Source: Desulfobacteraceae bacterium (lineage in GTDB: Bacteria; Desulfobacterota; Desulfobacteria; Desulfobacterales; BuS5). Taken from it: 13,671 nucleotides of DNA. The position numbers were made by a program, and so were the translations under genes. Positions 1 through 7,725 of this stretch are shown here, piece by piece. The number at the start of each line of letters is the position of its first letter. Position 1 is the first letter of the stretch. The notes under the pieces were generated by a model. That model saw nothing but the letters and a program-made list of their open reading frames with translations, was not told the origin of the DNA and searched no databases. Where the stretch lies: the NCBI GenBank assembly GCA_030642865.1, contig DAOWMW010000010.1:1-13671 (forward strand), in the 5' to 3' direction.

Positions 1-2
1 AT

Positions 3-33
3 GGGTAATTTATAAAACTCACAATCCTAAGCT
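3..33 (+). repeat. Dispersed ATCCTAAGCT motif, copy A
   Basis: This copy of an intergenic repeat reads GGGTAATTTA, ten variable bases, then AATCCTAAGCT. Bases 6-32 match 13282-13308 at 23 of 27 positions. GGGTAATTTA and AATCCT also occur at the same spacing in the reverse complement of 13255-13280. Because the window begins inside what is a hairpin at the 13255 copy, this is probably the right half of such a hairpin, with the left half lying upstream of the window. Confidence 0.6.
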
Positions 34-62
34 GCAGGCCGGTATGTTTTATCTGAAAAATA

Positions 63-91
63 TTGACAATAAGTATTATTTGTCGTATTCT
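63..91 (+). promoter_or_regulatory. Sigma70-type promoter of tRNA-Gly
   Basis: A perfect -35 TTGACA (63-68), a 17-bp spacer and a -10 TATTCT (86-91) put the transcription start near 98, about 7 bases before the mature tRNA 5' end at 105. This is the best promoter in the window. It may also feed transcription through the tRNA towards nusA, subject to the terminator at 422-454. Confidence 0.75.
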
Positions 92-104
92 CTTTTAAAT
101 ATGT

Positions 105-180
105 GCGGGCATAGCTCAGCTGGTAGAGTACAAGCTTCCCAAGCTTGGTGTCGCGAGTTCAAATCTCGTTGCCCGCTCCA
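105..180 (+). tRNA. tRNA-Gly, anticodon CCC
   Basis: The 76-base cloverleaf closes completely. The acceptor GCGGGCA (105-111) pairs with TGCCCGC, the discriminator is T, and CCA is encoded (178-180). The D arm is GCTC/GAGT. The anticodon stem CAAGC/GCTTG (131-135 and 143-147) holds the loop TTCCCAA, with anticodon CCC at 138-140, which reads GGG glycine codons. The T arm is GCGAG/CTCGT around TTCAAAT. It lies where E. coli has metY, as first gene ahead of the nusA operon. No terminator follows directly; the first strong one is at 422-454. Confidence 0.96.
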
Positions 181-421
181 AAGAAATCTGCCGTTTCCGT
201 TTTTGAATTGTTTGGGGGTGCTGTTAAATATTTATCCCTTTAAAACAGGTAGAGTATGATAGATATGTTTTGATAGCCTTGTAATTAAAAATGGGAAATT
301 TTGTTTTTTAATATGAATTTGGCATGTATTGCTATAAGAAATTAAAAAATTTTGGATGTTTGCGTGGGGGCATCGAATTAACCGGACAATATTTTATCTT
401 AGTGTATCTACTTGATTAAAG
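181..421. other. Gene-free leader between tRNA-Gly and nusA
   Basis: About 240 bases of AT-rich sequence carry no convincing reading frame. rimP, which usually lies directly before nusA, is not here. I found no good sigma70 promoter; TTGGCA at 319-324 has only weak -10 partners. A loose AT-only inverted repeat (around 303-312 with 341-350) is not distinctive. The stretch is probably a long 5' leader of nusA ending in the terminator at 422-454. Confidence 0.5.
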
Positions 422-454
422 AAAAACGGGCAATAGCCCGTTTTTGTTTTTTTT
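422..454 (+). terminator. Intrinsic terminator in the nusA leader (likely attenuator)
   Basis: A perfect 10-bp stem has five G/C-rich pairs, CGGGC (427-431) with GCCCG (436-440), around the loop AATA. It is flanked by AAAAA (422-426) that pairs with TTTTT (441-445). A G then interrupts the U tract, and eight more Ts follow (447-454). It ends 17 bases before the nusA ATG and touches the nusA Shine-Dalgarno, so it lies in the leader rather than at the end of an upstream protein gene. It may end the tRNA transcript, control nusA, or both. Confidence 0.85.
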
Positions 455-458
455 AGGT

Positions 459-464
459 GGGGAG
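459..464 (+). promoter_or_regulatory. Shine-Dalgarno of nusA
   Basis: GGGGAG lies 7 bases before ATG 472. It favours that start over the in-frame GTG at 457, which overlaps this site and has only a T-run upstream. Confidence 0.7.
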
Positions 465-471
465 AAAACGG

Positions 472-2064
472 ATGCTATCAACAAATATAACACGAGTTAT
501 TGAACAGGTAAGTCGTGATAAGGGTATAAGCAGGGATGTCCTTGTGGATACCATTGAAGAGGCTTTGAGGTCTGCAGCCAGAAAAAAATATGGTTCCAAG
601 GTTGATATCGAGGTTAAATTCAATGATGAAACAGGCGAGATCGAGGTGTTTCAGTTCATGGAAGTGGTGGAAAAGGTTACTGATCCTGAAATTGAAATTG
701 ACCTTGAGCAGGGCCGCAAGCTGGATGGGGATTGTGAAATAGGGGATAGTCTTGGTTCCAGGATAGATACGCTGACTTTTGGCAGAATTGCAGCCCAGTC
801 AGCAAAACAGGTTATTATTCAAAAAATGAAGGACGCTGAAAAGGATGTAATATATAACCAGTTTAAAAATCAAAAAAATGAAATTATCAATGGGATTGTC
901 CAACGTTTTTCCAAGGGTGATATTATAGTAAATCTCGGTCCCACGGAGGCAGTTCTCCCCAAAACAGAGCAGGTTTATGGCGAAGCATATCGGAGGGGAG
1001 ACCGTGTAAGGGCATGCGTAATAGATGTTTTGCAACATTCACGAGGTCCCCAGGTTATTTTATCACGGACACATCCAAATTTTCTGATTAATCTTCTTAA
1101 AACGGAAGTGCCTGAGATCAGCGAAGGACTCGTTGATATCAAAGGGGCTGTACGGGAGCCCGGGGTAAGAGCAAAAATTGCGGTTTCATCGCTCGATTCT
1201 GATATCGATTCTGTGGGTGCATGTGTGGGTATGAAGGGTGCCCGGGTACAGAATGTGGTTCAGGAGCTCAAGGGTGAAAAAATAGATATAATTCCGTGGC
1301 ATATTGATCCTGCAAAATTTGTTTGTCATGCCCTGGCACCCGCTGAAATAGTCAGGGTAATTATTGATGAAAGGCGGAATTCCATGGAAGTGGTTGTTCC
1401 TGATGGCTCCCTTTCCATAGCCATTGGAAGAAGTGGCCAGAATGTTCGTCTGGCCTCTAAATTAACGGGCTGGAGACTGGATGTCATAAGCGAAACCAAA
1501 TACAGTGAGGATATGAAAAAAGGCTATGAGTCCCTCACTCGCCTTTCTGGAGTGGGTATTAGTATGGCCGATGCGTTGTACGAAAATGGATTTTATTCTT
1601 TAAAGGCCCTTGGTGATGCAGCACCGGAGGACTTAATAGAGATAAGAGGAATTTCCGAAGAAAAAGCGTACGAATTGATTGCTGCAGCTAAAGAGCTTGA
1701 AAAAACAGGAGTAGAAACCTGGAAAAATGCTTCAGAAGAGCAGAAAAAGGAAGATGAAGCTGGTGCGGGTGAAATAGATGAAGCAGGTGTTGATGAACTT
1801 GAACCAGATGAAGTTGATGATGAAGCAGAGCTTGATGAAACAGATGTCGACGAAGCAGACGCTGATGAAATAGATGATGAAGCAGAGATTGATGAAACAG
1901 ATGCCGGCGAAGCAGACGCTGATGAAATAGATGATGAAGCAGAGATTGATGAAACAGATGCCGGCGAAGCAGACGCTGATAAAATAGATGATGAAGCAGA
2001 TGTTGATGATGATACATCGGTAAATAATAAAAGAGCCGATGATGGATTAAATCAAAACGATTAA
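472..2064 (+). CDS. nusA: Transcription termination/antitermination factor NusA
   Basis: NusA binds RNA polymerase and nascent RNA, increasing pausing and intrinsic termination and taking part in antitermination complexes. The 530-residue product has the RNAP-binding N-terminal domain (about 1-130), an S1 domain (about 138-195, starting near GDIIVNLGPTEAVLPK) and two KH domains with the motifs GACVGMKGARVQN (249-261) and IAIGRSGQNVRLA (316-328). A helix-hairpin-helix-like region follows (about 355-410, LSGVGISMADALYENG). From about 415 to the end is an Asp/Glu-rich low-complexity tail, partly built from 19-residue repeats. Start 472 fits family N-termini (MLSTNITRVIEQVS) and has the good ribosome site; GTG 457 would add MGRKR. 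The terminator 17 bp upstream suggests self-regulation. rimP, normally the upstream neighbour, is missing. Confidence 0.97.
   Translation: MLSTNITRVIEQVSRDKGISRDVLVDTIEEALRSAARKKYGSKVDIEVKFNDETGEIEVFQFMEVVEKVTDPEIEIDLEQGRKLDGDCEIGDSLGSRIDTLTFGRIAAQSAKQVIIQKMKDAEKDVIYNQFKNQKNEIINGIVQRFSKGDIIVNLGPTEAVLPKTEQVYGEAYRRGDRVRACVIDVLQHSRGPQVILSRTHPNFLINLLKTEVPEISEGLVDIKGAVREPGVRAKIAVSSLDSDIDSVGACVGMKGARVQNVVQELKGEKIDIIPWHIDPAKFVCHALAPAEIVRVIIDERRNSMEVVVPDGSLSIAIGRSGQNVRLASKLTGWRLDVISETKYSEDMKKGYESLTRLSGVGISMADALYENGFYSLKALGDAAPEDLIEIRGISEEKAYELIAAAKELEKTGVETWKNASEEQKKEDEAGAGEIDEAGVDELEPDEVDDEAELDETDVDEADADEIDDEAEIDETDAGEADADEIDDEAEIDETDAGEADADKIDDEADVDDDTSVNNKRADDGLNQND
1834..2004 (+). repeat. Three 57-bp tandem repeats in the nusA 3' end
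   Basis: Copies are at 1834-1890, 1891-1947 and 1948-2004, each starting GATGAAACAGATG. By eye, copies 1 and 2 differ at two bases and copies 2 and 3 at about three. A degenerate partial unit precedes them (about 1792-1833). Because 57 is divisible by three, each unit adds 19 acidic residues (such as DETDAGEADADEIDDEAEI) without a frameshift. The near-identity points to recent duplication, so copy number may vary between strains. Confidence 0.93.
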
Positions 2065-2068
2065 GAGG

Positions 2069-2219
2069 TTATAAATTGTCATATAAATAAGGATTCGCAC
2101 AAAAAATATTTTATATTTTTGCACGAACCTTGATTTCGTTGCGTTACTGGTCACTGGAGTATTTAAATACGCCTTCCTCACTGGGGCCAAAGTGAAATTG
2201 ATTATATGACAATCTTATA
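2069..2219. mobile_element. MITE-like repeat element between nusA and infB
   Basis: ATTGTCATATAA (2075-2086) and its exact reverse complement TTATATGACAAT (2202-2213) bound about 139 bp. TTATA occurs just outside on both sides (2069-2073 and 2215-2219), as a target duplication would. Inside are an imperfect hairpin (AAGGATTCGCAC... near 2089 with ...TTGCACGAACCTT near 2131) and a near-perfect palindrome, GGAGTATTTAAATACGCC, at about 2156-2173. There is no open reading frame, so mobility would need a transposase elsewhere. It could also be a structured RNA. It fills the nusA-infB junction and must be transcribed if the operon is continuous. Confidence 0.55.
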
Positions 2220-2236
2220 GATCGGGGGGGAGATAA

Positions 2237-5011
2237 GTGGCAAAGCCAAAGCTCAGAGTCTATGAACTTGCCAAAAAATTTAATACCACTAACACAGCTC
2301 TTATAGAAAAATTAATAGCTATGGGTATTCCCGCTAAGAGTCATATGACAACCATTGATATTGAAATGCTTCCAAAGATCAAGGCCAATATTTTTGGTGA
2401 TAAACAGTCCGTGGTTGAAAAACGTCTGAAAGGTACTGTTATAAGGCGGAGACGGAAAAAATCTGTGGAGGTTATCCCGGAGCATGATAACTCAAAAACC
2501 CTGTTGCCTCCGGAAAAAAGTAAGCCTTTAGAACAACCGGACAACAACTCGGATGATGATAAGGCACCCCCTTTGATGAAAGAAGGATCAGCTTCTGAAC
2601 AGGCTTTTCAGCAAGAAAATAAGAAAAAAAAGAAGCCAGTACGAACAGAAGCTAAAAAAAATCTGGGAACTGCCGTTCAAAAAGAAAATGCTGAAAAAGA
2701 AGAAATAAAAACAAAAGATGGGGAGGTAGACCGACTGATAGCCCAGGGAAAAGTGGATGTCGATCAACTGGCAGTCCAGAAAAAAACAGAAGAGAAGTCG
2801 CCTAAGAAGAAGCCTTTGACTACGGATAAAGGATCTAAACATAAGAGGGCAAAGAGAAAAATAGTAAAAGATGCTCCAGCAAAAATTATTAAGCTTCCTG
2901 ACCCTGTTAAAAAACCAGCAAAAAAATTTGTGGCAGCGACGTCCAAGTCGGCTTCTCCCTCCGAATTTAAGCGTGGAGAGAAAAAAAAGGAAAAACAGTT
3001 TAAGCCCAATGAAAATTTTTCTGCAAAGAAAAAAGTAGAAAAGCCTGAAAAAGCCGGAAAAGAGTTAAGGCAAAAAGATGTCAAAAAAGATATTAACTGG
3101 AGCAAGAAAAAAATTGCTTTTAAGAAAAAAGAGGTAATTGAAGGAAACGACCTTTATTCCAAGGGAAAAAAGAGCAGGAAAAGGAAAAAGCCTTTTAAAG
3201 GGAAAAAAGCAGTTAATGGTCAAAAGACTCTTATAACAACACCCAAGGCGATTAAGCGAAGAATAAAAATTGATGAGACCATTACCCTGTCTGATTTGGC
3301 AAGGCGCATGGGTATAAAGGCCAATGAGATGATCGCCAAGCTGATGGGTATGGGTGTTATGGTCACTGTAAATCAGACCATAGATTTTGACACCGCATCT
3401 ATTGTGGCCGCAGAGTTTAAATATGAGCTTGAAAAAGCATCCTTTGAAGAAGAAATTATTTTAAATACAGAAGATATCGATTCCGGCAATATGGTTACAA
3501 GGCCCCCTGTGGTTACCATTATGGGGCATGTGGATCATGGAAAAACTTCCCTCCTTGATATGATCCGAAAAACCAAAACCAGGATAACTGATACCGAGGC
3601 TGGCGGAATTACCCAGCATATTGGTGCATATAGTGTAAACACTGATAAAGGAATGATTGCCTTTCTGGATACCCCTGGGCATGAAGCGTTCACTGCCATG
3701 CGTTCCAGGGGGGCAGGAGTAACCGATATGGTAATTCTTGTTGTGGCGGCAGATGACGGTGTCATGCCCCAGACCCTTGAGGCTATAAGCCACGCAAAAG
3801 CGGCCGATGTCCCCATAATTGTTGCTGTTAATAAAATTGATAAGCCCGGGGCAGATCCTGAGCGTGTTAAACGTGAACTTGCAGAGGCAGGTCTGGCTCC
3901 TGATGATTGGGGTGGAGAATCTGTCTTTGTTAATGTATCTGCCAAGATTGGAACCGGGATTGATGACTTGCTGGAGATTGTCCTTCTTCAGGCAGAGATG
4001 AAGGATTTAAAGGCAAATCCGGATCGACTGGCCCGGGGTTATATTGTTGAGTCGAGACTGGATCCTGGCAGGGGACCGGTGGCCACGGTACTTATACAGC
4101 AAGGGAGTCTCCATGCAGGAGAACCTGTGGTCTGCGGAATTCGTTTTGGGAGAATACGTTCTCTTATGAATGACCTTGGAGAGGTTATTGATGTTGCAGG
4201 CCCTTCTCTTCCCGTAGAAATAACAGGGCTTGCCGGAGTACCAAATTGCGGAGATGAACTGATTGCTGTTGTAAACGAGAAGAGTGCAAAACAGGTCAGT
4301 GCCCATAGAGCTCAAAAGCAGCGTGCAAAGGAGCTGGCCAAAACCAGCAAAATGAGCCTTGAGAAGCTTTATGAAAAATTAAGCAAAGGGACGGTGGTTA
4401 ATCTCAATCTTATAATCAAGGCTGATGTACATGGCTCAATTGAGGCTGTAACTGATTCATTGCTAAAGCTTTCCAATGAAAATGTCAAGATTAATATAAT
4501 ACATTCCGCAACAGGCACGGTAACAGAGTCTGATGTTTCACTGGCAGTTGTGTCTGAGGCTATTATTGTGGGTTTTAATGTTCGTCCCGATGCCAGGGTA
4601 CGTGCCATCGCGGCTGAAGAACATGTTGATATGCGTTTTTATGATATTATTTATGATCTCATAGCGAATATTGAAAATGCCATAATAGGATTGATGCCTT
4701 CAACATTTAAAGAACATCTGCTTGGTATAGCTAAGATCAGGGAAGTATTTCATATTCCTAAAACAGGGTCCATTGCAGGCGCTTATATTACAAATGGAAA
4801 AATAGAACGGAGCCGAAGTGTTCGTCTGCTGAGAGAAGGAATAGTAATATATGAAGGAAAGATATCATCATTAAGACGTTTTAAGGATGATGTCAAGGAA
4901 GTACTCACCGGATTTGAATGTGGTATTGGCATTGAAAACTACAATGATATAAAAACAGGTGATTCTATAGAGTGCTTTTATATGGAAGAAATTAAGGCGC
5001 AGACAATATAG
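2237..5011 (+). CDS. infB: Translation initiation factor IF-2
   Basis: IF2 is the GTPase that brings fMet-tRNA to the 30S subunit and drives 50S joining. The 924-residue protein begins with an IF2_N helical module (about 3-50), then a long Lys-rich, probably disordered linker (about 55-345), then a second IF2_N module (about 349-397, [20 protein letters not shown]). The GTPase domain shows G1 GHVDHGKT (430-437), G2 [10 protein letters not shown] (456-465), G3 DTPGH (478-482), G4 NKID (532-535) and G5 SAK (568-570). The remaining C-terminal domains end in the fMet-tRNA-binding region. The start is GTG 2237 ([15 protein letters not shown]). A G-run ending GGAG at 2229-2232 gives a rather short four-base spacing. 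Length and order are normal for large proteobacterial-type IF2. The usual ylxR-like neighbour upstream is absent. Confidence 0.98.
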   Translation: MAKPKLRVYELAKKFNTTNTALIEKLIAMGIPAKSHMTTIDIEMLPKIKANIFGDKQSVVEKRLKGTVIRRRRKKSVEVIPEHDNSKTLLPPEKSKPLEQPDNNSDDDKAPPLMKEGSASEQAFQQENKKKKKPVRTEAKKNLGTAVQKENAEKEEIKTKDGEVDRLIAQGKVDVDQLAVQKKTEEKSPKKKPLTTDKGSKHKRAKRKIVKDAPAKIIKLPDPVKKPAKKFVAATSKSASPSEFKRGEKKKEKQFKPNENFSAKKKVEKPEKAGKELRQKDVKKDINWSKKKIAFKKKEVIEGNDLYSKGKKSRKRKKPFKGKKAVNGQKTLITTPKAIKRRIKIDETITLSDLARRMGIKANEMIAKLMGMGVMVTVNQTIDFDTASIVAAEFKYELEKASFEEEIILNTEDIDSGNMVTRPPVVTIMGHVDHGKTSLLDMIRKTKTRITDTEAGGITQHIGAYSVNTDKGMIAFLDTPGHEAFTAMRSRGAGVTDMVILVVAADDGVMPQTLEAISHAKAADVPIIVAVNKIDKPGADPERVKRELAEAGLAPDDWGGESVFVNVSAKIGTGIDDLLEIVLLQAEMKDLKANPDRLARGYIVESRLDPGRGPVATVLIQQGSLHAGEPVVCGIRFGRIRSLMNDLGEVIDVAGPSLPVEITGLAGVPNCGDELIAVVNEKSAKQVSAHRAQKQRAKELAKTSKMSLEKLYEKLSKGTVVNLNLIIKADVHGSIEAVTDSLLKLSNENVKINIIHSATGTVTESDVSLAVVSEAIIVGFNVRPDARVRAIAAEEHVDMRFYDIIYDLIANIENAIIGLMPSTFKEHLLGIAKIREVFHIPKTGSIAGAYITNGKIERSRSVRLLREGIVIYEGKISSLRRFKDDVKEVLTGFECGIGIENYNDIKTGDSIECFYMEEIKAQTI

Positions 5012-5039
5012 TTTTTTGAAAAAAATTGCTGCGTTATTT

Positions 5040-5072
5040 TTCCGCCATCCTAAGCTTTTTAATATGGCAGAA
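5040..5072 (+). repeat. Hairpin with ATCCTAAGCT motif, copy B
   Basis: TTCCGCCAT (5040-5048) pairs with ATGGCAGAA (5064-5072) with one mismatch, leaving a 15-base loop that begins CCTAAGC. The core ATCCTAAGCT is at 5047-5056. The following TTTTTAAT resembles the flank of the 13255 copy. It begins 28 bases after the infB stop, in the infB-rbfA gap (5012-5127), where I see no gene. Confidence 0.55.
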
Positions 5073-5127
5073 ATGGCCCTGGTTCGGCAGAGATTAGGGT
5101 TAGTGTAAAAATGGAGGTTATCAATCT

Positions 5128-5511
5128 ATGAAGCCTTTTGTACGTTCAGACAGAATTAATGGCCAAATACAAAGAGTTTTGTCAGATCTTTTACATAAAA
5201 AGATTAATGATCCGCGCATTACTTCTGCTACAATAACAGGTGTTAAATTGTCGCAGAATTTACGATATGCACGTATATATTTTTCTCTAATGGGAACCAA
5301 AAAGGAGAAAACAGAAGCAAAAAAAGGATTTGACAAAGCTCGTGGCTATTTTAAGCGTATACTTGCAGGAAAACTTGGCTTGCGTTATATGCCTGACCTG
5401 AAATTTTATTATGATGAAACTTTTGATTATGGATCTAAAATAGACAGGATTCTCGACACTATAAAAAAAAAAGATGGACCTGATAATAGAACATCTGAAG
5501 AAGAGCAATAA
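5128..5511 (+). CDS. rbfA: 30S ribosome-binding factor RbfA
   Basis: RbfA is a small KH-fold protein that binds the 30S subunit late in assembly and helps mature the 16S rRNA 5' end. The 127-residue product has the family pattern: RSDRINGQIQRVLSDLLHKK near the N-terminus, then DPRITSATITGVKLSQNLRYARIYFSL, and the C-terminal block LRYMPDLKFYYDETFDYG. The polar tail TSEEEQ is variable in the family. Start ATG 5128 is preceded by TGGAGG (5112-5117). The 3' end overlaps the next gene by 38 bases, which suggests translational coupling. Its place between infB and truB is conserved in many bacteria. Confidence 0.95.
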   Translation: MKPFVRSDRINGQIQRVLSDLLHKKINDPRITSATITGVKLSQNLRYARIYFSLMGTKKEKTEAKKGFDKARGYFKRILAGKLGLRYMPDLKFYYDETFDYGSKIDRILDTIKKKDGPDNRTSEEEQ

Positions 5512-6436
5512 AGTTCTTGTTACAACTCATATTTATCCTGACGGGGATGCAATTGGATCACTGATTGCCATGGGATTTGTTCTTGCCGCTTTGAATAAAG
5601 AGGCATCCCTTTATACAGAAAGTCCCATTCCAGCTGTTTATAAATTTATCCCTTTTGTCCACCGTGTTGTTCATACCATAAAAGATACAGCCTGTTATGA
5701 TACTGCAATTGTTCTTGACTGCAGCAATCCTGAAAGAACGGGGAGTATCAGCGGCATACTCTCTTCTATTCCTGTTCTTATCAATATAGATCATCACATT
5801 ACAAATAATCGTTTTGGGACTTTTCAATTAATAGATCCCCAGGCTTGTGCAACTGCGGAAATTATTTACCGCCTGATTAAGAGACTGGATCTTTCCATAA
5901 GTAAATTTGTGGCATCTGCTATTTATACCGCTATATTGACTGATACCGGGTCCTTCAGATTTTGCAATACAAATAGTGCTGCTTTTAAAATCTGTGAAGA
6001 GATGGTTACTCTGGGTGCAGACCCTTATCATATAGCACAACAGGTTTATGGGCAGTATTCTCTTGGAAGGATCCGACTTTTGAACCTGGCATTAAATACC
6101 ATTGAAATTTCTGAAAATGGAAAACTTTCGGTTATGCTTTTAACCCGGGAAATGTTTAGAGTCACCGGTACCAGAATAGAGGATGGAAATGACCTCATAG
6201 ATTATGCAAAAATTATTGAAGATATTAAAGTTGCAGTCTTGATTCAGGAACCGGCAGAGAAGGTTGCTCCCTGTTCTTTTCATGTGAGTCTTCGTTCGGA
6301 CGGAACTGTGGATGTTGCAGAAATTGCGCTGGTTTTTGGGGGAGGTGGTCACCGCACTGCTGCAGGTTTTGAAACTCAGATGCCACTTCCGGCTTTAAGG
6401 GCTGAGCTTGACAATATAGCACAGACTCTTTTGTAG
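5474..6436 (+). CDS. nrnA: DHH-family phosphoesterase, NrnA-type oligoribonuclease/pAp phosphatase
   Basis: This family hydrolyses 2-5 nucleotide RNA fragments and often 3'-phosphoadenosine 5'-phosphate, using two metal ions. The 320-residue protein has a DHH domain with THIYPDGDAIGS (H19, D23, D25), D82 in LDCSNPERTG, the signature IDHH (D106-H108) and D157 in TDTGSF. It has a C-terminal DHHA1 domain with FGGGGHRTAAGF (GGGGH at 289-293). All expected metal-binding residues are present, so it is probably active. The start overlaps rbfA by 38 bases and has no good Shine-Dalgarno; MDLIIEHLKKSNKVLV matches family N-termini. The rbfA-nrnA-truB order is common and ties it to RNA turnover alongside pnp. 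Which substrate dominates cannot be told from sequence. Confidence 0.93.
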   Translation: MDLIIEHLKKSNKVLVTTHIYPDGDAIGSLIAMGFVLAALNKEASLYTESPIPAVYKFIPFVHRVVHTIKDTACYDTAIVLDCSNPERTGSISGILSSIPVLINIDHHITNNRFGTFQLIDPQACATAEIIYRLIKRLDLSISKFVASAIYTAILTDTGSFRFCNTNSAAFKICEEMVTLGADPYHIAQQVYGQYSLGRIRLLNLALNTIEISENGKLSVMLLTREMFRVTGTRIEDGNDLIDYAKIIEDIKVAVLIQEPAEKVAPCSFHVSLRSDGTVDVAEIALVFGGGGHRTAAGFETQMPLPALRAELDNIAQTLL

Positions 6437-6446
6437 GTATTTTTGT

Positions 6447-7373
6447 ATGCAGCACAATGAACAGAGTGGAGTTATTATTATAGATAAGCCTTCAGGGATT
6501 TCTTCTGCAGCGGTTGTGGCTGCCGTGAAAAGGTCTTTCAGGGTAAGGAAAGCAGGGCATACAGGGACCCTTGATCCTTTTGCAACGGGTGTTTTGGTTT
6601 GTTGTATAAATAATGCAACAAGGCTTTCCCGTTTTTATTTAAAAGGTGAAAAAAAATATGAAGCTGTATTGCATCTTGGTGTAACCACAGATACTCAGGA
6701 TTCCAGAGGAAAAATAATTTCAACCTGCGGGAATATAAATTTTTCTGAAAATGAATTAAAGAGCGTTTTTAACCAGTTTATTGGTGGATTTAAACAGGAA
6801 CCCCCTGTTTATTCCGCGCTAAAGCATAATGGGGTACCCCTTTACAAACTTGCAAGAAAGGGTTGCCCTGTTAAAAAACCTGCCAGATCTGTTTTTGTTT
6901 CCAATATAAAAATTCTTCATATTAAGCTCCCCTTTATACGTTTTGAAGTTTCCTGTTCATCCGGGACATATATAAGAACCCTGGGGCATGATATTGGGTC
7001 TCTCCTTGGATGCGGAGGACATATTGCAGAACTGAAAAGGGTTGAAAACAGTGGGTTTTCCATAAATAACGCGCATAATTTGCCAGATATTGAAAAAAAG
7101 TGTATATGTGTCAGTGGGGATGATATTTTATCTGAATTTCTCATAGGAATGTCTGCTTCCCTTCCTGATTTCCCCTGTTATGTTGCTGATGAAGTTTTGG
7201 CAAATAAAATCATGCATGGTGTTTTATTGTCATCAGATGATTTTAAAGCATCTTTTTTTTGTAAAGAAGATGACTTTATAAAGATTGTGGATATAAATAA
7301 TAATCTTTTAACTATTTTGGAGCCTGATGGTAATAATGCAAATAAATTCAAATATTGTTGCGTGTTTAATTGA
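6447..7373 (+). CDS. truB: tRNA pseudouridine(55) synthase TruB
   Basis: TruB converts U55 of the tRNA T loop to pseudouridine. The 308-residue product opens with [14 protein letters not shown], then the catalytic motif [14 protein letters not shown] with nucleophile D43, the [17 protein letters not shown] block, the [19 protein letters not shown] motif and [16 protein letters not shown]. The C-terminal ~80 residues (after about 225) would be the PUA-like region, but are divergent and rich in Phe, Asn and Cys. Start ATG 6447 lies 10 bases after the nrnA stop; only a weak AGGT precedes it, so coupling is likely. Length is close to the E. coli enzyme (314). Confidence 0.97.
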   Translation: MQHNEQSGVIIIDKPSGISSAAVVAAVKRSFRVRKAGHTGTLDPFATGVLVCCINNATRLSRFYLKGEKKYEAVLHLGVTTDTQDSRGKIISTCGNINFSENELKSVFNQFIGGFKQEPPVYSALKHNGVPLYKLARKGCPVKKPARSVFVSNIKILHIKLPFIRFEVSCSSGTYIRTLGHDIGSLLGCGGHIAELKRVENSGFSINNAHNLPDIEKKCICVSGDDILSEFLIGMSASLPDFPCYVADEVLANKIMHGVLLSSDDFKASFFCKEDDFIKIVDINNNLLTILEPDGNNANKFKYCCVFN

Positions 7374-7384
7374 AAATTAATAAG

Positions 7385-7392
7385 AAGGAGGT
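7385..7392 (+). promoter_or_regulatory. Shine-Dalgarno of rpsO
   Basis: AAGGAGGT is an 8-base perfect match to the anti-Shine-Dalgarno, 10 bases before ATG 7403. It fixes that start over the in-frame TTG at 7370, which overlaps the truB stop and would give an 11-residue extension. Confidence 0.9.
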
Positions 7393-7402
7393 ATTAAAGA
7401 AA

Positions 7403-7672
7403 ATGGGTCGGTTAACCTATGACAAGAGAAAACTTATAGATGATTATAAGCTCCACGAAACTGATACTGGTTCCCCTGAAGTGCAGATTGGTCTTTTGAC
7501 GCATCGTATTTCCTATCTCACTGATCATTTAAAAATTCATAAAAAGGATCATCACTCCAGGAGAGGATTGCTGAAGCTGGTGGGTAGACGCCGCAGACTT
7601 TTAGATTACGTTAAAGGTAATGATGTGCAACGTTACAGAACTATTATTGAAACGCTGGGGTTGCGAAGATAG
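7403..7672 (+). CDS. rpsO: Small ribosomal subunit protein uS15
   Basis: S15 is a primary 16S rRNA-binding protein of the 30S platform and contacts 23S rRNA in an intersubunit bridge. The 89-residue protein is standard in length and has the conserved [20 protein letters not shown] (helix 1-2) and the [26 protein letters not shown] rRNA-binding block. It lies between truB (29 bases downstream of its stop) and pnp, the widely conserved truB-rpsO-pnp arrangement. I could not identify a separate promoter. Confidence 0.97.
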   Translation: MGRLTYDKRKLIDDYKLHETDTGSPEVQIGLLTHRISYLTDHLKIHKKDHHSRRGLLKLVGRRRRLLDYVKGNDVQRYRTIIETLGLRR

Positions 7673-7690
7673 AATAAATTTTACAGGTTT

Positions 7691-7712
7691 TATCCTTATT
7701 TATATAAAGATA
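7691..7712 (+). promoter_or_regulatory. Hairpin in the rpsO-pnp leader
   Basis: TATCCTTAT (7691-7699) pairs with ATAAAGATA (7704-7712) with one C-A mismatch, around loop TTAT. It ends three bases before the pnp Shine-Dalgarno AGGAA (7716-7720). In E. coli a pnp leader stem-loop is cut by RNase III and PNPase then represses itself. This short AT-rich hairpin could have a similar role but is weak, and chance is possible. Confidence 0.3.
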
Positions 7713-7725
7713 CACAGGAAATAAT

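Noticed and set aside
44..259. 71-residue open frame across the tRNA
   Set aside because: It runs through the tRNA gene and has no ribosome site or recognisable protein; chance frame.
319..335. Possible sigma54 promoter, TTGGCATGTATTGCT
   Set aside because: The GG and GC elements are two bases closer than the strict -24/-12 spacing, so sigma54 binding is unlikely.
1688..2017. 109-residue minus-strand frame rich in His and Leu
   Set aside because: It is the mirror of the acidic repeat in nusA; the repeat keeps the antisense frame open.
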